DNA of 64,000 nucleotides from an uncultured Eggerthellaceae bacterium (lineage in GTDB: Bacteria > Actinomycetota > Coriobacteriia > Coriobacteriales > Eggerthellaceae), in NCBI GenBank assembly GCA_934617425.1, contig CAKTUD010000004.1, positions 62,001 through 126,000 on the forward strand, written 5' to 3'. Below the pieces are notes generated by a model. The model did no database searches. It saw nothing but the letters and a program-made list of their open reading frames with translations, and was not told the DNA's origin. The position numbers were made by a program, and so were the translations under genes. Numbering within the stretch: position 1 is the stretch's first letter; every line of letters begins with the position of its first letter. Shown piece by piece: positions 9,718-18,866 of this stretch.

Positions 9718-10269
9718 GTGCATCCAGATATTAGCGAAGTTCTTTATACCGAAGAGCAGCTGAAAGACCGCGTGCGAGAAATCGGCGCTGCTCTTACCGA
9801 GGAGTATTCCGACATCGCCAGCCGCGGCGAGGGAATCGTGCTGCTGAGCGTTCTGCGTGGCGCGGCTATCTTCATGGCCGATCTTGCGCGCGAAATCAAA
9901 GTGCCGCTTGAGATGGATTTCATGGCCGTGTCGTCTTATGGCAACGGCGTGAAGAGCTCGGGCGAGGTGAAGATCGTGAAGGATCTTTCATCGAACATTC
10001 GCGGCAAGCACGTGATCGTTGCCGAGGATATCCTCGATTCGGGCCTTACCCTTAGTTATCTGCTAAAGAACCTTCAGTCGCGCTCTCCCGCCTCGATCGA
10101 GGTGGTGACGCTTTTGCGCAAGATGACGCGTCAGCAGGCGAAGATTAACTGCAAGCATATAGGATTCGAATGCCCCGATCAGTTCATCGTGGGCTACGGC
10201 TTGGATTATGCCGAGCGCTACCGCAACCTCCCCTATATCGGAATCTTGAAACCTGAGGTATATCGTTAA
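9718..10269 (+). CDS. hpt: Hypoxanthine phosphoribosyltransferase
   Basis: 183 residues, GTG start after AAGAAAGG. The PRPP-binding loop is VIVAEDILDSGLTLSYL (about residues 99-115), with KIVKDLSSNIRGKH before it and DFMAVSSYGNG for the flexible active-site loop. The enzyme salvages hypoxanthine and guanine to IMP and GMP. The stop codon TAA shares its last base with the ATG of ftsH (TAATG), so the two genes are probably translationally coupled, an arrangement common in actinobacteria and Firmicutes. Confidence 0.93.
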   Translation: MHPDISEVLYTEEQLKDRVREIGAALTEEYSDIASRGEGIVLLSVLRGAAIFMADLAREIKVPLEMDFMAVSSYGNGVKSSGEVKIVKDLSSNIRGKHVIVAEDILDSGLTLSYLLKNLQSRSPASIEVVTLLRKMTRQQAKINCKHIGFECPDQFIVGYGLDYAERYRNLPYIGILKPEVYR

Positions 10270-12566
10270 TGGCTCCACAGCGAAACAAAAAGAATAACGA
10301 AACAAGCGGCCGCACCGCCATAATCGCCGTGGTCATCTTCTTGATCGCTGCGGTGTTGGTGGGCAATCAGTATCAAGGGCTCGCCCAGAGCGGCTCTTCG
10401 GCCCGCACTACCGATTCGCTCATCACCTCTGAGTTTTTGCAAGCGCTCGAGCAGAATCGCGTCGAGTCGGTTGTGTACGATTCGGGTAGCTATACGGTGA
10501 CGGGTACGTATTACCCGGCGGCTACGGCTGGCTCTTCGGCCGTCGAGGCGTTCAACGATGCGTTTGCCTCGCTGAACGCGCTTGGCTCGACGCATAAGGC
10601 GCAAGCAGGTACGGGTCTTACGGGCGTTGCCACCACCAGCCTCGACGAGACCTCGCTTGGCGAGCTGCACAACTACACCACTACCTACATCGGTCAAGAC
10701 TCGCTGGCGCAGCTTGTCGCCAAGCACCCTCAGGTGACATACGAGGTACGCTTGCCGTCCCCTTGGACCGAGCTTGCAGGGACATTCTTGCCCATCATCG
10801 TGATCGGCGTGCTGCTGTATTTCTTCTTCGTGCAGATGCAAAAGGCCAACAACCAGCAAATGGGCTTTGGCAAGGCGAAAGCCAAAAAAGCTGTCGAAGA
10901 GCGCCCTGATGTTAAGTTCTCGGATGTTGCGGGCGTCGACGAAGCCGTCGAAGAGATGCAGGAGATCAAGGATTTCCTAGCCAATCCCTCCAAATACCAG
11001 TCGCTTGGCGCACGCATCCCTCGCGGTTGCTTGCTGGTCGGCCCTCCGGGTACCGGCAAGACTTTGCTTGCGCGGGCTGTTGCAGGTGAAGCGGGCGTGC
11101 CGTTCTTCAGCATCTCGGGCTCCGATTTTGTCGAGATGTTCGTGGGCGTGGGCGCGTCGCGTGTGCGCGATTTGTTCGCCCAGGCGAAAGAGGCGGCCCC
11201 TTCCATCATCTTCATCGACGAGATCGATGCCGTCGGTCGTCAGCGCGGCGCCGGCTTGGGCGGCGGTCATGACGAACGCGAGCAAACGCTCAATCAGTTG
11301 CTGGTTGAGATGGACGGTTTCGAGAAGAACGATTCGGTGGTGCTCATCGCGGCTACTAACCGCGTCGATATTCTCGATCCGGCGCTTTTGCGCCCGGGAC
11401 GTTTCGATAGGCAGATCACCGTCGACGCTCCCGATGTCAAGGGCCGTGAGAAGATCCTTCAGGTACATGCTTCCGACAAGCCGTGCGGATCCGATGTCGA
11501 TTTGAAGAAGATCGCACAGCTTACCCCGGGCTTCACCGGCGCCGACCTCATGAACCTCATGAACGAGAGCGCTCTTCTCACCGCTCGCCGCGGAAAAAAG
11601 ATCATCACCATGCGCGAAGTCACCGAGTCGATGGAACGCGTTATCGCCGGCCCCGAGAAGAAGGGCCGCGTGATGAATGCCGAAACCAAGAAGACCATCG
11701 CCTACCACGAGAGCGGCCATGCGCTTGTCGGGCATACGCTCGAGCATGCCGACCCTGTGCATAAGATCTCGATCATCTCGCGTGGCCGCGCGTTGGGCTA
11801 TACCTTGTCGATCCCCGATGAGGACAAGGTTTTGAGCGGCTACAAGGAAATGCTCGACGAGCTGGCCGTCTTCATGGGTGGCCGCGTCGCAGAGGAGATA
11901 TACTGCGACGATATCACCACGGGCGCTTCCAATGATCTGGAGCGCGCTACTAAGGTTGCTCGCGCGATCGTCACTCAGTACGGCATGAGCAAAGAGCTTG
12001 GCACGCAGGTTTTCGGGCAGCCCAACCACGAGGTATTCTTGGGCCGCGATTACGGCAATACGCAGGATTATTCCGAGGCAACGGCACGTCGCATCGACGA
12101 TGAGGTTGCGCGCATCATGCGCGAGGCTCACGACCGCGCCTACGAGATCCTTTCGAGCCACGCCGACCAGATGAATCTGATGGCGAGAGTGCTGCTTGAC
12201 CGCGAAACGGTCGATGGCGAGGCCTGCCAGGCCCTCTTGGACAACAAGTGGGACGAATATCTGGAACGCGAGGACGAAATAATCGCCCAGCACGAGCGCG
12301 AAGAGGCCGAGGCTCGCGCTCGCGATGCCGCAGCCATGAACGTGGATGCCTCTGAGAACGGCGATGTCGATGGAGGCTCTCAAGTTGCCAGCGAAGCAAC
12401 GGCTGCAGCAGAAGCTCCGACAGCGACGAAAGAGGTTTCCGCCGCAAAGCCTGAAACTTTGGCAGATCCGGGCTTCGTCGAGCAGGTTCCGCCGAAAACG
12501 CGGCCCCAGCAGCCTTCTCCATCTGTTCTCCCGAGCAACGACGAAAAGAAAGACGACGAGCAATAA
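10269..12566 (+). CDS. ftsH: ATP-dependent zinc metalloprotease FtsH
   Basis: 765 residues. Two membrane segments (IIAVVIFLIAAVLVGNQY and FLPIIVIGVLLYFFFVQM) flank an extracytoplasmic domain of about 130 residues. The AAA module has Walker A GPPGTGKT, Walker B IIFIDEIDAVGRQR and the second region of homology ATNRVDILDPALLRPGRFDR. The protease has the zinc motif HESGH and the third ligand region TTGASNDLERAT. The C-terminus carries an Ala/Glu-rich then Pro-rich tail of about 100 residues (ending DEKKDDEQ) that is not conserved in the family. FtsH degrades misassembled membrane proteins and short-lived regulators. Confidence 0.96.
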   Translation: MAPQRNKKNNETSGRTAIIAVVIFLIAAVLVGNQYQGLAQSGSSARTTDSLITSEFLQALEQNRVESVVYDSGSYTVTGTYYPAATAGSSAVEAFNDAFASLNALGSTHKAQAGTGLTGVATTSLDETSLGELHNYTTTYIGQDSLAQLVAKHPQVTYEVRLPSPWTELAGTFLPIIVIGVLLYFFFVQMQKANNQQMGFGKAKAKKAVEERPDVKFSDVAGVDEAVEEMQEIKDFLANPSKYQSLGARIPRGCLLVGPPGTGKTLLARAVAGEAGVPFFSISGSDFVEMFVGVGASRVRDLFAQAKEAAPSIIFIDEIDAVGRQRGAGLGGGHDEREQTLNQLLVEMDGFEKNDSVVLIAATNRVDILDPALLRPGRFDRQITVDAPDVKGREKILQVHASDKPCGSDVDLKKIAQLTPGFTGADLMNLMNESALLTARRGKKIITMREVTESMERVIAGPEKKGRVMNAETKKTIAYHESGHALVGHTLEHADPVHKISIISRGRALGYTLSIPDEDKVLSGYKEMLDELAVFMGGRVAEEIYCDDITTGASNDLERATKVARAIVTQYGMSKELGTQVFGQPNHEVFLGRDYGNTQDYSEATARRIDDEVARIMREAHDRAYEILSSHADQMNLMARVLLDRETVDGEACQALLDNKWDEYLEREDEIIAQHEREEAEARARDAAAMNVDASENGDVDGGSQVASEATAAAEAPTATKEVSAAKPETLADPGFVEQVPPKTRPQQPSPSVLPSNDEKKDDEQ

Positions 12567-12589
12567 CGATTTCCTTTAGGAGGAACCAA

Positions 12590-13912
12590 GTGCTTTGGCA
12601 TTGCTCTAAATTCGAATTCGACGACAGGATGCCCATCATCATGGGCATCCTTAACGTTACGCCCGATTCCTTTTCCGATGGCGGTAGCTACGCCACGCAT
12701 GCGGATGCTGTTGTTGCCGCAAAGCAGATGATCGCCGACGGCGCTGTGATTATCGATGTGGGAGGCGAGTCGACGCGTCCTGGTTCGGCCGAGGTTTCCG
12801 TCGAAGAAGAACTCGACCGTACGATCGATGTCGTTCGCGCTCTTGCCCAAGAAGGCATTTGCGTGAGCATCGACACGCGCCATGCCGCCGTTGCGGCGGC
12901 GGCGGTCGATGCGGGGGCGAGCATAATCAACGACGTTTCGGGTTTTCGCGATCCTGCAATGGTTTGGGTTGCCGCCGACTGCGACTGCGGCTTGGTGGTC
13001 ATGCACATGAAGGGCGAGCCGCGCACCATGCAGCAGGACGCTGCTTATGACGATGTCGTCGGCGAAGTGCGCGACTATCTGCGAGAGCGTGCGGCCGAGC
13101 TTGAGAGCGCCGGCATCGCGCACGACCGTATTTGTATCGATCCCGGCCCGGGTTTTGGCAAAACCGCAAGCCAGACGCTTGAGATGGTGCGCAATTTTCA
13201 GGAGTTTGCGCGGTTGGGCTACCCGGTTATGGTGGCGGTGTCGCGCAAAAGCTACATCGGCGCCGCCTACGGCATCGAGAATCCCACCGACCGCGATCAG
13301 GCGTCTGCCGAAGAAGCCCTTATGGCATGCGAGCTGGGCGCAAGCGTTATCCGCACCCACAACGTCGCTTTGACCGTGGAAGTGTTGAAGGGCCTACGAC
13401 CTTTCGTCGTGCTTTCGCTAGGAAGCAATGTTCCCTTGGTCGCCGATGAGGGCGAAGAGCAGCAGGGCAAGATCGCCATTCTCAATCACGTGATAACCGA
13501 TCTGTGCAGCATTCCTGATTCTCAGATCGTCGATATTTCGAGCTTCTACGAAAGCGAGCCGGCATATTTAGAAGACCAAGATGTCTTTGTGAACGCCGTC
13601 GTCCTTATGCGTACAGGCGTGCCGCCAAAGGAGCTTTTGGGCTATCTGCACGCTATCGAGAACAGCTTGGGTCGTGTTCGCGAGATCCCCAACGGTCCGC
13701 GTACTTGCGATGTGGACATCGTCGATTATCAGCTATACGTCGTCGACAACGATATTCTCACGCTTCCTCACCCGCGCGCTCTCGAACGCGATTTCGTGGT
13801 GAAACCTTTAGCTGAGATTCGCCCTGGTTACGTTTTCGCCGACGATTCGCCGCTTAGCTTCGATGGCGTGAAATACGGCAAAGCAACTCTTATCGAGCAT
13901 CCGCGGTTTTAG
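12590..13912 (+). CDS. folP-folK: Fused dihydropteroate synthase / HPPK
   Basis: 440 residues, GTG start with a strong AGGAGG seven bases upstream. Residues about 12-270 are dihydropteroate synthase: MGILNVTPDSFSDGG, DVGGESTRPG, INDVSGF, DPGPGFGKT and VAVSRKSYIG. Residues about 275-440 are 6-hydroxymethyl-dihydropterin pyrophosphokinase: LSLGSN, YESEPAYLEDQDVFVNAVV, then GPRTCDVDIV with the two metal-binding Asp. The fusion covers two consecutive folate steps. Dihydroneopterin aldolase (FolB), which often lies between folP and folK, is absent here. Probably cotranscribed with ftsH (24-base gap) and birA (7-base gap). Confidence 0.93.
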   Translation: MLWHCSKFEFDDRMPIIMGILNVTPDSFSDGGSYATHADAVVAAKQMIADGAVIIDVGGESTRPGSAEVSVEEELDRTIDVVRALAQEGICVSIDTRHAAVAAAAVDAGASIINDVSGFRDPAMVWVAADCDCGLVVMHMKGEPRTMQQDAAYDDVVGEVRDYLRERAAELESAGIAHDRICIDPGPGFGKTASQTLEMVRNFQEFARLGYPVMVAVSRKSYIGAAYGIENPTDRDQASAEEALMACELGASVIRTHNVALTVEVLKGLRPFVVLSLGSNVPLVADEGEEQQGKIAILNHVITDLCSIPDSQIVDISSFYESEPAYLEDQDVFVNAVVLMRTGVPPKELLGYLHAIENSLGRVREIPNGPRTCDVDIVDYQLYVVDNDILTLPHPRALERDFVVKPLAEIRPGYVFADDSPLSFDGVKYGKATLIEHPRF

Positions 13913-13919
13913 GTGCAAG

Positions 13920-14714
13920 ATGACGCTGTTTCATGTCCGGGAATACGATGCCGTCCCTACTACCAATGACATGATCAAAGAGGCAATCCGCGATGGCCGG
14001 GCCGAAGGGCTGGTCATCGCTGCTTTTAGGCAAACGGCGGGCTATGGTCGCCAGGGCAGGGTGTGGCAAAGCCCTTATGGCGGCATGTACGCTTCGTTTT
14101 TACTGCGACCAAAAGTTGCCGTTGAGCATCTTTCGACCATTGCTCTGGTCGTCGCTCTTGCAGTGCGTGATGCTCTGCTCGAAATGCTTGCGACTCGCGG
14201 CGCGTCAACCGATGATGTGCAGGTGAAGTGGCCAAACGATGTTCTTTGCTCGCAAGGGAAGCTTTGTGGCATTTCCTCGGAATTGGTGCACGGCGCGTTG
14301 TGCGTAGGCATCGGCATCAACGTGTTCGCGCCGCGAGAGCCAGTTGAGATGCCCGGGAAAAACAAACCTGCCTACGTGTCGGACCTTTTGGGCATAGACC
14401 GCATCGATTCTTCCGAAGCTCTCTCTTCTTACGAGCGCGATATTATACGGGAGATGCGTGACCGGCTGGTCAAGATGTTCGAACAGCGCTACCTTCAATG
14501 GCTGACGGGCGGTTTTGCTGCATGCGTCGATGATTTCCGCTCATGTATGGCGCTTCGGGGGCGCGCGGTGGAGGTTACCACGCGCGGCGGCGATTATATG
14601 GCTTCTGGTCGCGTTGCCGGGGTAGATGACGAGGGTCTTTTGCTTCTCGATGACGGCGGTGTCGTTGTGAAAGTGGCTTCCGGCGAGGCGCATATCGCTT
14701 CGATAAGCTGCTGA
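13920..14714 (+). CDS. birA: Biotin-[acetyl-CoA-carboxylase] ligase, no HTH domain
   Basis: 264 residues. The ligase catalytic core shows AGYGRQGRVWQSPYGG (biotinoyl-AMP loop), KWPNDVL, KLCGISSE and the C-terminal SH3-like domain (GRAVEVTTRGGDYMASGRVAGVDDEGLLLL). It lacks the N-terminal winged-helix domain of bifunctional BirA, so it should biotinylate carboxylases but not repress biotin genes. Starts seven bases after folPK. The biotin transporter component bioY lies two genes downstream, which fits a small biotin-use cluster. Confidence 0.9.
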   Translation: MTLFHVREYDAVPTTNDMIKEAIRDGRAEGLVIAAFRQTAGYGRQGRVWQSPYGGMYASFLLRPKVAVEHLSTIALVVALAVRDALLEMLATRGASTDDVQVKWPNDVLCSQGKLCGISSELVHGALCVGIGINVFAPREPVEMPGKNKPAYVSDLLGIDRIDSSEALSSYERDIIREMRDRLVKMFEQRYLQWLTGGFAACVDDFRSCMALRGRAVEVTTRGGDYMASGRVAGVDDEGLLLLDDGGVVVKVASGEAHIASISC

Positions 14715-14830
14715 CGTTGCCGGAAAGATGCAGATTCCGTTGGGGCAGGAGAACGCATTATCTTTTCACACAAAGCGCTATTCCCCTTGCTACACTAATA
14801 AATTGTCAAATTTTAAGAGAGGTAGTGGGC

Positions 14831-16330
14831 ATGGGAAGCAAACCGTCTGTGGACATCGAGCAAAAGGCATCAAACGGACCTAAGAATGCGCAAGCAGCGG
14901 ATTCGAAGGGCGACGAGGAGAAGGTCAATCGCCTCGGCACGGGTAATATCTGGCCTCTTGTCATCGAGTTTGCCGTACCTGCCATCATAGGCATGTTGGT
15001 GAATGCCGCTTACAATTTGATTTCCGCCGCTTTCCTCGGGCAGGCGTTGGGCACGATAGGTGTTTCCGTCACGCAGGTGGCGCAGCCTATCATGACCGTC
15101 TTTTTGGCTGTGGCCATGATGGTGGGTGCGGGCGGCAACGCCTTGTGCGCTCTGCTTTTGGGCGAGGGCAAGCACGGCGACGCCGAACATGTGCTTGGCA
15201 ACACCGTTTCGCTGTCGGTCGTCATCGCGCTCATCGTTGCCGTTTTGGCAGCGATTCCGTCAGTGCTTAACGGTTTGCTCGATATCTCGAGCGCTACCGA
15301 CGAGATACGCCCCTACGCGGCTACGTACATTCAAATCATCTGCTTTGGCTATGTGTTGCAGTGCATCGGTTTTGGCGTGAACAACTTTATCCGTACGGCG
15401 GGCGCGCCCAATCGCGCTTTGTTCACCATGGTTATAGGTGCGGTTGTCTGCGTTATCTGCAACTATCTGTTTGTCATTCAGTTTGGTTGGGGCGTTGCCG
15501 GCAGCGCGGGTGCAACGCTTGTCGGCCAGGGCGTTTCATGTGCCTCGGTGCTGTGGTACTTCATTTTCACCAAGGGCGTGCCGCTGAAGCTGCGTGCGCG
15601 CTATCTGAAGCTTAAGGGCTCGCTGATCGTCCAGATCCTTACGTTGGGTGCCGCAAGCTTCTGCGTGCAGATCGCGGCGGCCATCCTTAATTTTGCCACC
15701 AATTATCTTTTGGTCACTTATGGTGCGCAGAGCGCCATAGGGGAGAGTGCGGCGCTCGCTTCCATCGGCTTGGTTCAACGTGTCGCCATGTTCGCGGTTA
15801 TGCCGCTTATCGGTGTGTCGACGGCCATTCAGCCTATTTTGGGCTTCAATTACGGTGCTAAAATCTATCCGCGCGTGCGCACCACGCTTTACGATGGTGT
15901 GATTTTGGCAACGGGACTGGCTGTCTTCATGTTCGTCCTCGTCCATATCTTCCCTAACCAGATTATCGGCTTCTTTGGTTTGACCGATCCTGAGCTTATG
16001 GACTTCGCTGTCTTCGCTTTGAAGGTTCAGCTGCTTATGATCCCCATTGTCGGTGCGCAGATTGTCGGCTCCAATTATTTCCAAGCGACGGGGCAGCCTA
16101 CGAAATCGATCATCTTGTCGCTTTCGCGCCAGGTTCTCATCCTGTTGCCGTTGATGTTCTTCCTGCCTGCTTGGCTGCCTACGTTTACGAGCTTGTCGGG
16201 GCTCGATAGCATTTGCGTAGCGATGCCCGTGGCTGACTTCTTGGCATTCGTGCTCACATTTATCTTCGTCGTCATCGAGCTGCGCCGCTTAAAGCGCATC
16301 GAGCATCACGAACCTGCTCCTCAGTATTAG
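14831..16330 (+). CDS. MATE family multidrug efflux transporter
   Basis: 499 residues with about twelve membrane segments in two homologous halves. A polar N-terminal tail of about 35 residues precedes the first helix (IWPLVIEFAVPAIIGMLVNAAYNLI). Features such as NAAYNLISAAFLGQALG, FIRTAGAPNRALF and PIIGAQIVGSNYFQATGQP-like segments match the NorM/DinF-type MATE fold, which exports cationic drugs using Na+ or H+. The start at 14831 follows AAGAGAGGTAG; a frame extension to 14717 is ATG-initiated but has no ribosome-binding site. It sits between birA and bioY, and a role in biotin metabolism is not implied by the family. Confidence 0.9.
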   Translation: MGSKPSVDIEQKASNGPKNAQAADSKGDEEKVNRLGTGNIWPLVIEFAVPAIIGMLVNAAYNLISAAFLGQALGTIGVSVTQVAQPIMTVFLAVAMMVGAGGNALCALLLGEGKHGDAEHVLGNTVSLSVVIALIVAVLAAIPSVLNGLLDISSATDEIRPYAATYIQIICFGYVLQCIGFGVNNFIRTAGAPNRALFTMVIGAVVCVICNYLFVIQFGWGVAGSAGATLVGQGVSCASVLWYFIFTKGVPLKLRARYLKLKGSLIVQILTLGAASFCVQIAAAILNFATNYLLVTYGAQSAIGESAALASIGLVQRVAMFAVMPLIGVSTAIQPILGFNYGAKIYPRVRTTLYDGVILATGLAVFMFVLVHIFPNQIIGFFGLTDPELMDFAVFALKVQLLMIPIVGAQIVGSNYFQATGQPTKSIILSLSRQVLILLPLMFFLPAWLPTFTSLSGLDSICVAMPVADFLAFVLTFIFVVIELRRLKRIEHHEPAPQY

Positions 16331-16353
16331 AAAAGCAAAGGAAAGGTTGTCAT

Positions 16354-16929
16354 ATGGCTTCCGCCGCAAAAGTGAAACCACTTACTAGCACCGCTTCGCG
16401 CACGCGTTCGATTGTTTTCGTGGCGCTCTGCATCGCCATCACGGCTGTTTCGGCGTGGGTGACTATCCCTATCGGCCCTGTGCCCATCACGCTTCAGATG
16501 TTCGCCATCACGTTCAGCATCTTGGTGCTTACGCCCAAGCAATGCATGGCTGCGATCGCTGGTTATGTGGTGCTCGGTGCAATCGGCGTGCCGGTGTTTT
16601 CGGGTATGCGTGGCGGTTTCGGTGTGCTTGCTGGACCCACGGGTGGCTTTATCTGGGGTTTCATCATCGGCGCAGCGGTTGCTTGCGCAGTTCTTGCGAC
16701 GTTTCGCTCTCGCGGCATTGACAACCTTGCCGTCGCTATCGTTGCGGGCGTTTTGTTCACCGTCGTATCTTATGCTTGCGGATGGGCACAATACATGGGT
16801 GTCGCCCATGTTGGTGCCGCCGCTGCCTTTGCCGTGACGGTCGCCCCTTTTGTTCCGCTTGATCTTGCCAAAGTTGTTTGTGCGGCACTTGTCGCCCGTG
16901 CCGTGGTGCGCGTTCTTCCCGCAAAATAA
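16354..16929 (+). CDS. bioY: Biotin transporter substrate-binding component BioY
   Basis: 191 residues, about six membrane segments. The BioY pattern is clear: IPIGPVPITLQMFAI, YVVLGAIGVPVFSG, GPTGGFIWGF and PFVPLDLAKVVCAALVA. BioY is the biotin-capturing S-component of an ECF transporter and normally needs EcfT and two ATPases for full activity, though some BioY work alone. No ecfA gene lies in the window; a lone ecfT is at 43190. Starts 23 bases after the MATE gene with AAAGG upstream. Followed by a strong terminator. Confidence 0.92.
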   Translation: MASAAKVKPLTSTASRTRSIVFVALCIAITAVSAWVTIPIGPVPITLQMFAITFSILVLTPKQCMAAIAGYVVLGAIGVPVFSGMRGGFGVLAGPTGGFIWGFIIGAAVACAVLATFRSRGIDNLAVAIVAGVLFTVVSYACGWAQYMGVAHVGAAAAFAVTVAPFVPLDLAKVVCAALVARAVVRVLPAK

Positions 16930-16950
16930 TCGGGCAGGGTGGCTTTTCTC

Positions 16951-16992
16951 GAGGCCCCGTTGCAATCGGTCGAAAGGTTGCAACGGGGCCTC
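16951..16992. terminator. Intrinsic terminator between bioY and histidine kinase
   Basis: A perfect 15-bp stem (GAGGCCCCGTTGCAA and its complement) with a 12-base loop is followed by TTGTTT. It lies between the ends of the convergent genes bioY and the minus-strand kinase and probably works in both directions. Its stem base resembles the terminator at 1036-1065. Confidence 0.85.
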
Positions 16993-17003
16993 TTGTTTGC
17001 TGA

Positions 17004-18035
17004 CTATTCGTTGATGGAAGGTATGGCGACGATGAAGCATGCGCCGCCTTCGGGCAGATTGACGGCCTCAACAGTGCCATCGTGCGCTTCCACGATGGTT
17101 TTGACGATTGCGAGACCCAAGCCCGTACCGCCGGTATTGCGTGCGCGGGACGAATCGGCCCGGTAAAAGCGACCGAACAGAAGTTTCGGATCGATATCGC
17201 CAAAACCGCAACCGTCGTCTTTCACCTGGATGACGGCATTGCCGTGCAGGCCCGAAAGCTCGATGGTGATATGCCCGCCTGGATCGATGAATTTGGTGGC
17301 GTTGAACACCAGGTTGGTGAGCGCTTGCTTCATGCGATCGGGGTTGCCGAGGATGTCAGGAGCCTCTCCGGCGACCTGGGCGTTTGCTTGGCAATCGTCC
17401 AGAATCGGGCGCAGGGTGTCAAGCACTTCTTGAGAGAGTTTGCGCAGATTGATTCTCTGCAGCGAGGCAGGATTGTCGTCGTCCTCGATGCGCTGCAGGG
17501 TAAGAAGGTCGTTGGTGAGGCGCGTTAGCCTCTCGCTTTCGGAAATGATGATTCCGCAGAACTTTTCATGCAGCTCGGGGGGAAGATCGGGATCTTCGAG
17601 CATTTCGGCGTTGCCGCGTATCGCTGTGAGCGGTGTGCGCAGCTCATGAGCCACATCGCTGATGAATTGCGATTGCAGCTTCTCTCGCCGCGCCAAGTCG
17701 GTTTTACGCGAATCGGCGGTTTCGACAAGCTCGCCGAAGAGCTCGCAGAGCTCGTCCGCTTCGCGTATGCGGCCGTCGGGTGCGAAATCTACGTTCTTTC
17801 CGTTTTCGTATGCGCGGGCCTTTTTCGTCAGCAGGGCGAAAGGTTCGGATAGGCAGTGTCCGATGATGATGCTGAGCACGAAGATGAACAGGCTAATAGG
17901 CGCAATGGCGAAAATGCATGTCCAAGGCGTGCTGTAGACGACCATGCACACGCAAAACGCGATAGCGCTGCCGAAGATGGCCATCAGCAAAGCGAAGAGA
18001 GAGAAGTATGTCTCTAAACGACGCGTCTGCCCCAC
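17004..18035 (-). CDS. Sensor histidine kinase
   Basis: 343 residues, GTG start directly abutting the TAG of the response regulator, so the two are coupled. Two adjacent membrane segments (residues about 10-33 and 40-60) leave almost no extracytoplasmic sensor loop, so the stimulus may be sensed in or at the membrane. A HAMP-like linker follows, then the H box FISDVAHELRTPL with phospho-acceptor His130, the N box MKQALTNLVFNATKF, and the G boxes DDGCGFG and GGTGLGLAIV. This is the PhoR/ResE class. It should phosphorylate the adjacent OmpR-type regulator. Confidence 0.92.
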   Translation of the reverse strand: MGQTRRLETYFSLFALLMAIFGSAIAFCVCMVVYSTPWTCIFAIAPISLFIFVLSIIIGHCLSEPFALLTKKARAYENGKNVDFAPDGRIREADELCELFGELVETADSRKTDLARREKLQSQFISDVAHELRTPLTAIRGNAEMLEDPDLPPELHEKFCGIIISESERLTRLTNDLLTLQRIEDDDNPASLQRINLRKLSQEVLDTLRPILDDCQANAQVAGEAPDILGNPDRMKQALTNLVFNATKFIDPGGHITIELSGLHGNAVIQVKDDGCGFGDIDPKLLFGRFYRADSSRARNTGGTGLGLAIVKTIVEAHDGTVEAVNLPEGGACFIVAIPSINE

Positions 18036-18731
18036 CTATTTCTTGAAACGATAGCCGTAACCGCGCACGGTTTCGACAAGCGAAGGATCATAGCCTGCCT
18101 GCTCGATTTTGTCGCGCAGGCGCTTGATATGCGTGTCGACCGTTTTCGTTTCGGTGAGATATTCCCAGCCCCAGGCATCGCGCAGCAGGTCTTCGCGCGA
18201 AACCACTTTGCCGGCGTTCTTCATGAGGCTTGCAAGCAGTTCGAACTCGCGCGGGGTAAGGTCGAGCGAGCCGTTTTCCCCTTGGGCGGTGTGAGCATCC
18301 TCGTCGAGGGTGATGCCGCCGGCGGTGATGGCGTGCGCGGAAACGGCGAAATCGCCGCCGGTGCCGCGCCGCAAAAGGGCATGCACGCGGGCGATGAGCT
18401 CGCGCACGCCAAAAGGTTTCGCCAGGTAATCATCGCCGCCGATTTCCAGCCCCACCACTTTGTCGATCTCGGCATCGCGAGCCGAAAGGAATAGCACCGG
18501 GACCGAGGTGATCGAGCGAAGCTTGCGGCACAATTCGTAACCGTCCATGCCTGGCAACATGATGTCGAGGATGAACAGGTCGTAGTTCTTCTGCTTGGCG
18601 GCTTCGAAGGCGTCTTCGCCATTGTTGACCACGTCGGCCTCGTAGCCTTCCTTTTTGAGGGCATAGCTTACGAATTCGGTAATCGACGATTCGTCGTCGA
18701 CCACGAGGATGCGTTTTGCGGATTCGGTCAT
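18036..18731 (-). CDS. OmpR/PhoB-family response regulator
   Basis: 231 residues. The receiver domain has acidic residues VDDE (residues 11-14), phospho-acceptor Asp56 in LFILDIMLPGMDGYELCR, and the switch Lys in GGDDYLAKPF. The C-terminal winged helix (DLTPREFELLASLMKNAGKVVSREDLLRDAWG, ending VRGYGYRFKK) is the PhoB type. AAGGAG lies upstream of the ATG on the minus strand. An imperfect inverted repeat (18753-18769) sits in the divergent space before coaX and could be an operator. The regulon is unknown. Confidence 0.94.
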   Translation of the reverse strand: MTESAKRILVVDDESSITEFVSYALKKEGYEADVVNNGEDAFEAAKQKNYDLFILDIMLPGMDGYELCRKLRSITSVPVLFLSARDAEIDKVVGLEIGGDDYLAKPFGVRELIARVHALLRRGTGGDFAVSAHAITAGGITLDEDAHTAQGENGSLDLTPREFELLASLMKNAGKVVSREDLLRDAWGWEYLTETKTVDTHIKRLRDKIEQAGYDPSLVETVRGYGYRFKK

Positions 18732-18752
18732 CGTCTGCTCCTTAATGACGCC

Positions 18753-18769
18753 TACGCACCGAGTGCGCA
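18753..18769. promoter_or_regulatory. Inverted repeat in the regulator/coaX divergent space
   Basis: TACGCAC and GTGCGCA flank a three-base centre; one position breaks perfect symmetry. It lies 21 bases upstream of the response-regulator start and about 100 bases upstream of coaX, and a TATAAT at 18791-18796 points towards coaX. It could be an operator for either side or simply a weak hairpin. Confidence 0.35.
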
Positions 18770-18866
18770 GACGCGGTTGCTGCTGTTGTTTATAATAGCG
18801 TTCGAAAGAACCAGGCGTAAAGCCGCCGCGTATCGTTAACCGTATTTGAAGGGGATTGTTGGGAAT

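Noticed and set aside
18846..18866. TTG at 18846 as the start of coaX
   Set aside because: The ATG at 18867 places the phosphate loop at the normal distance from the N-terminus and has a better-placed purine block.
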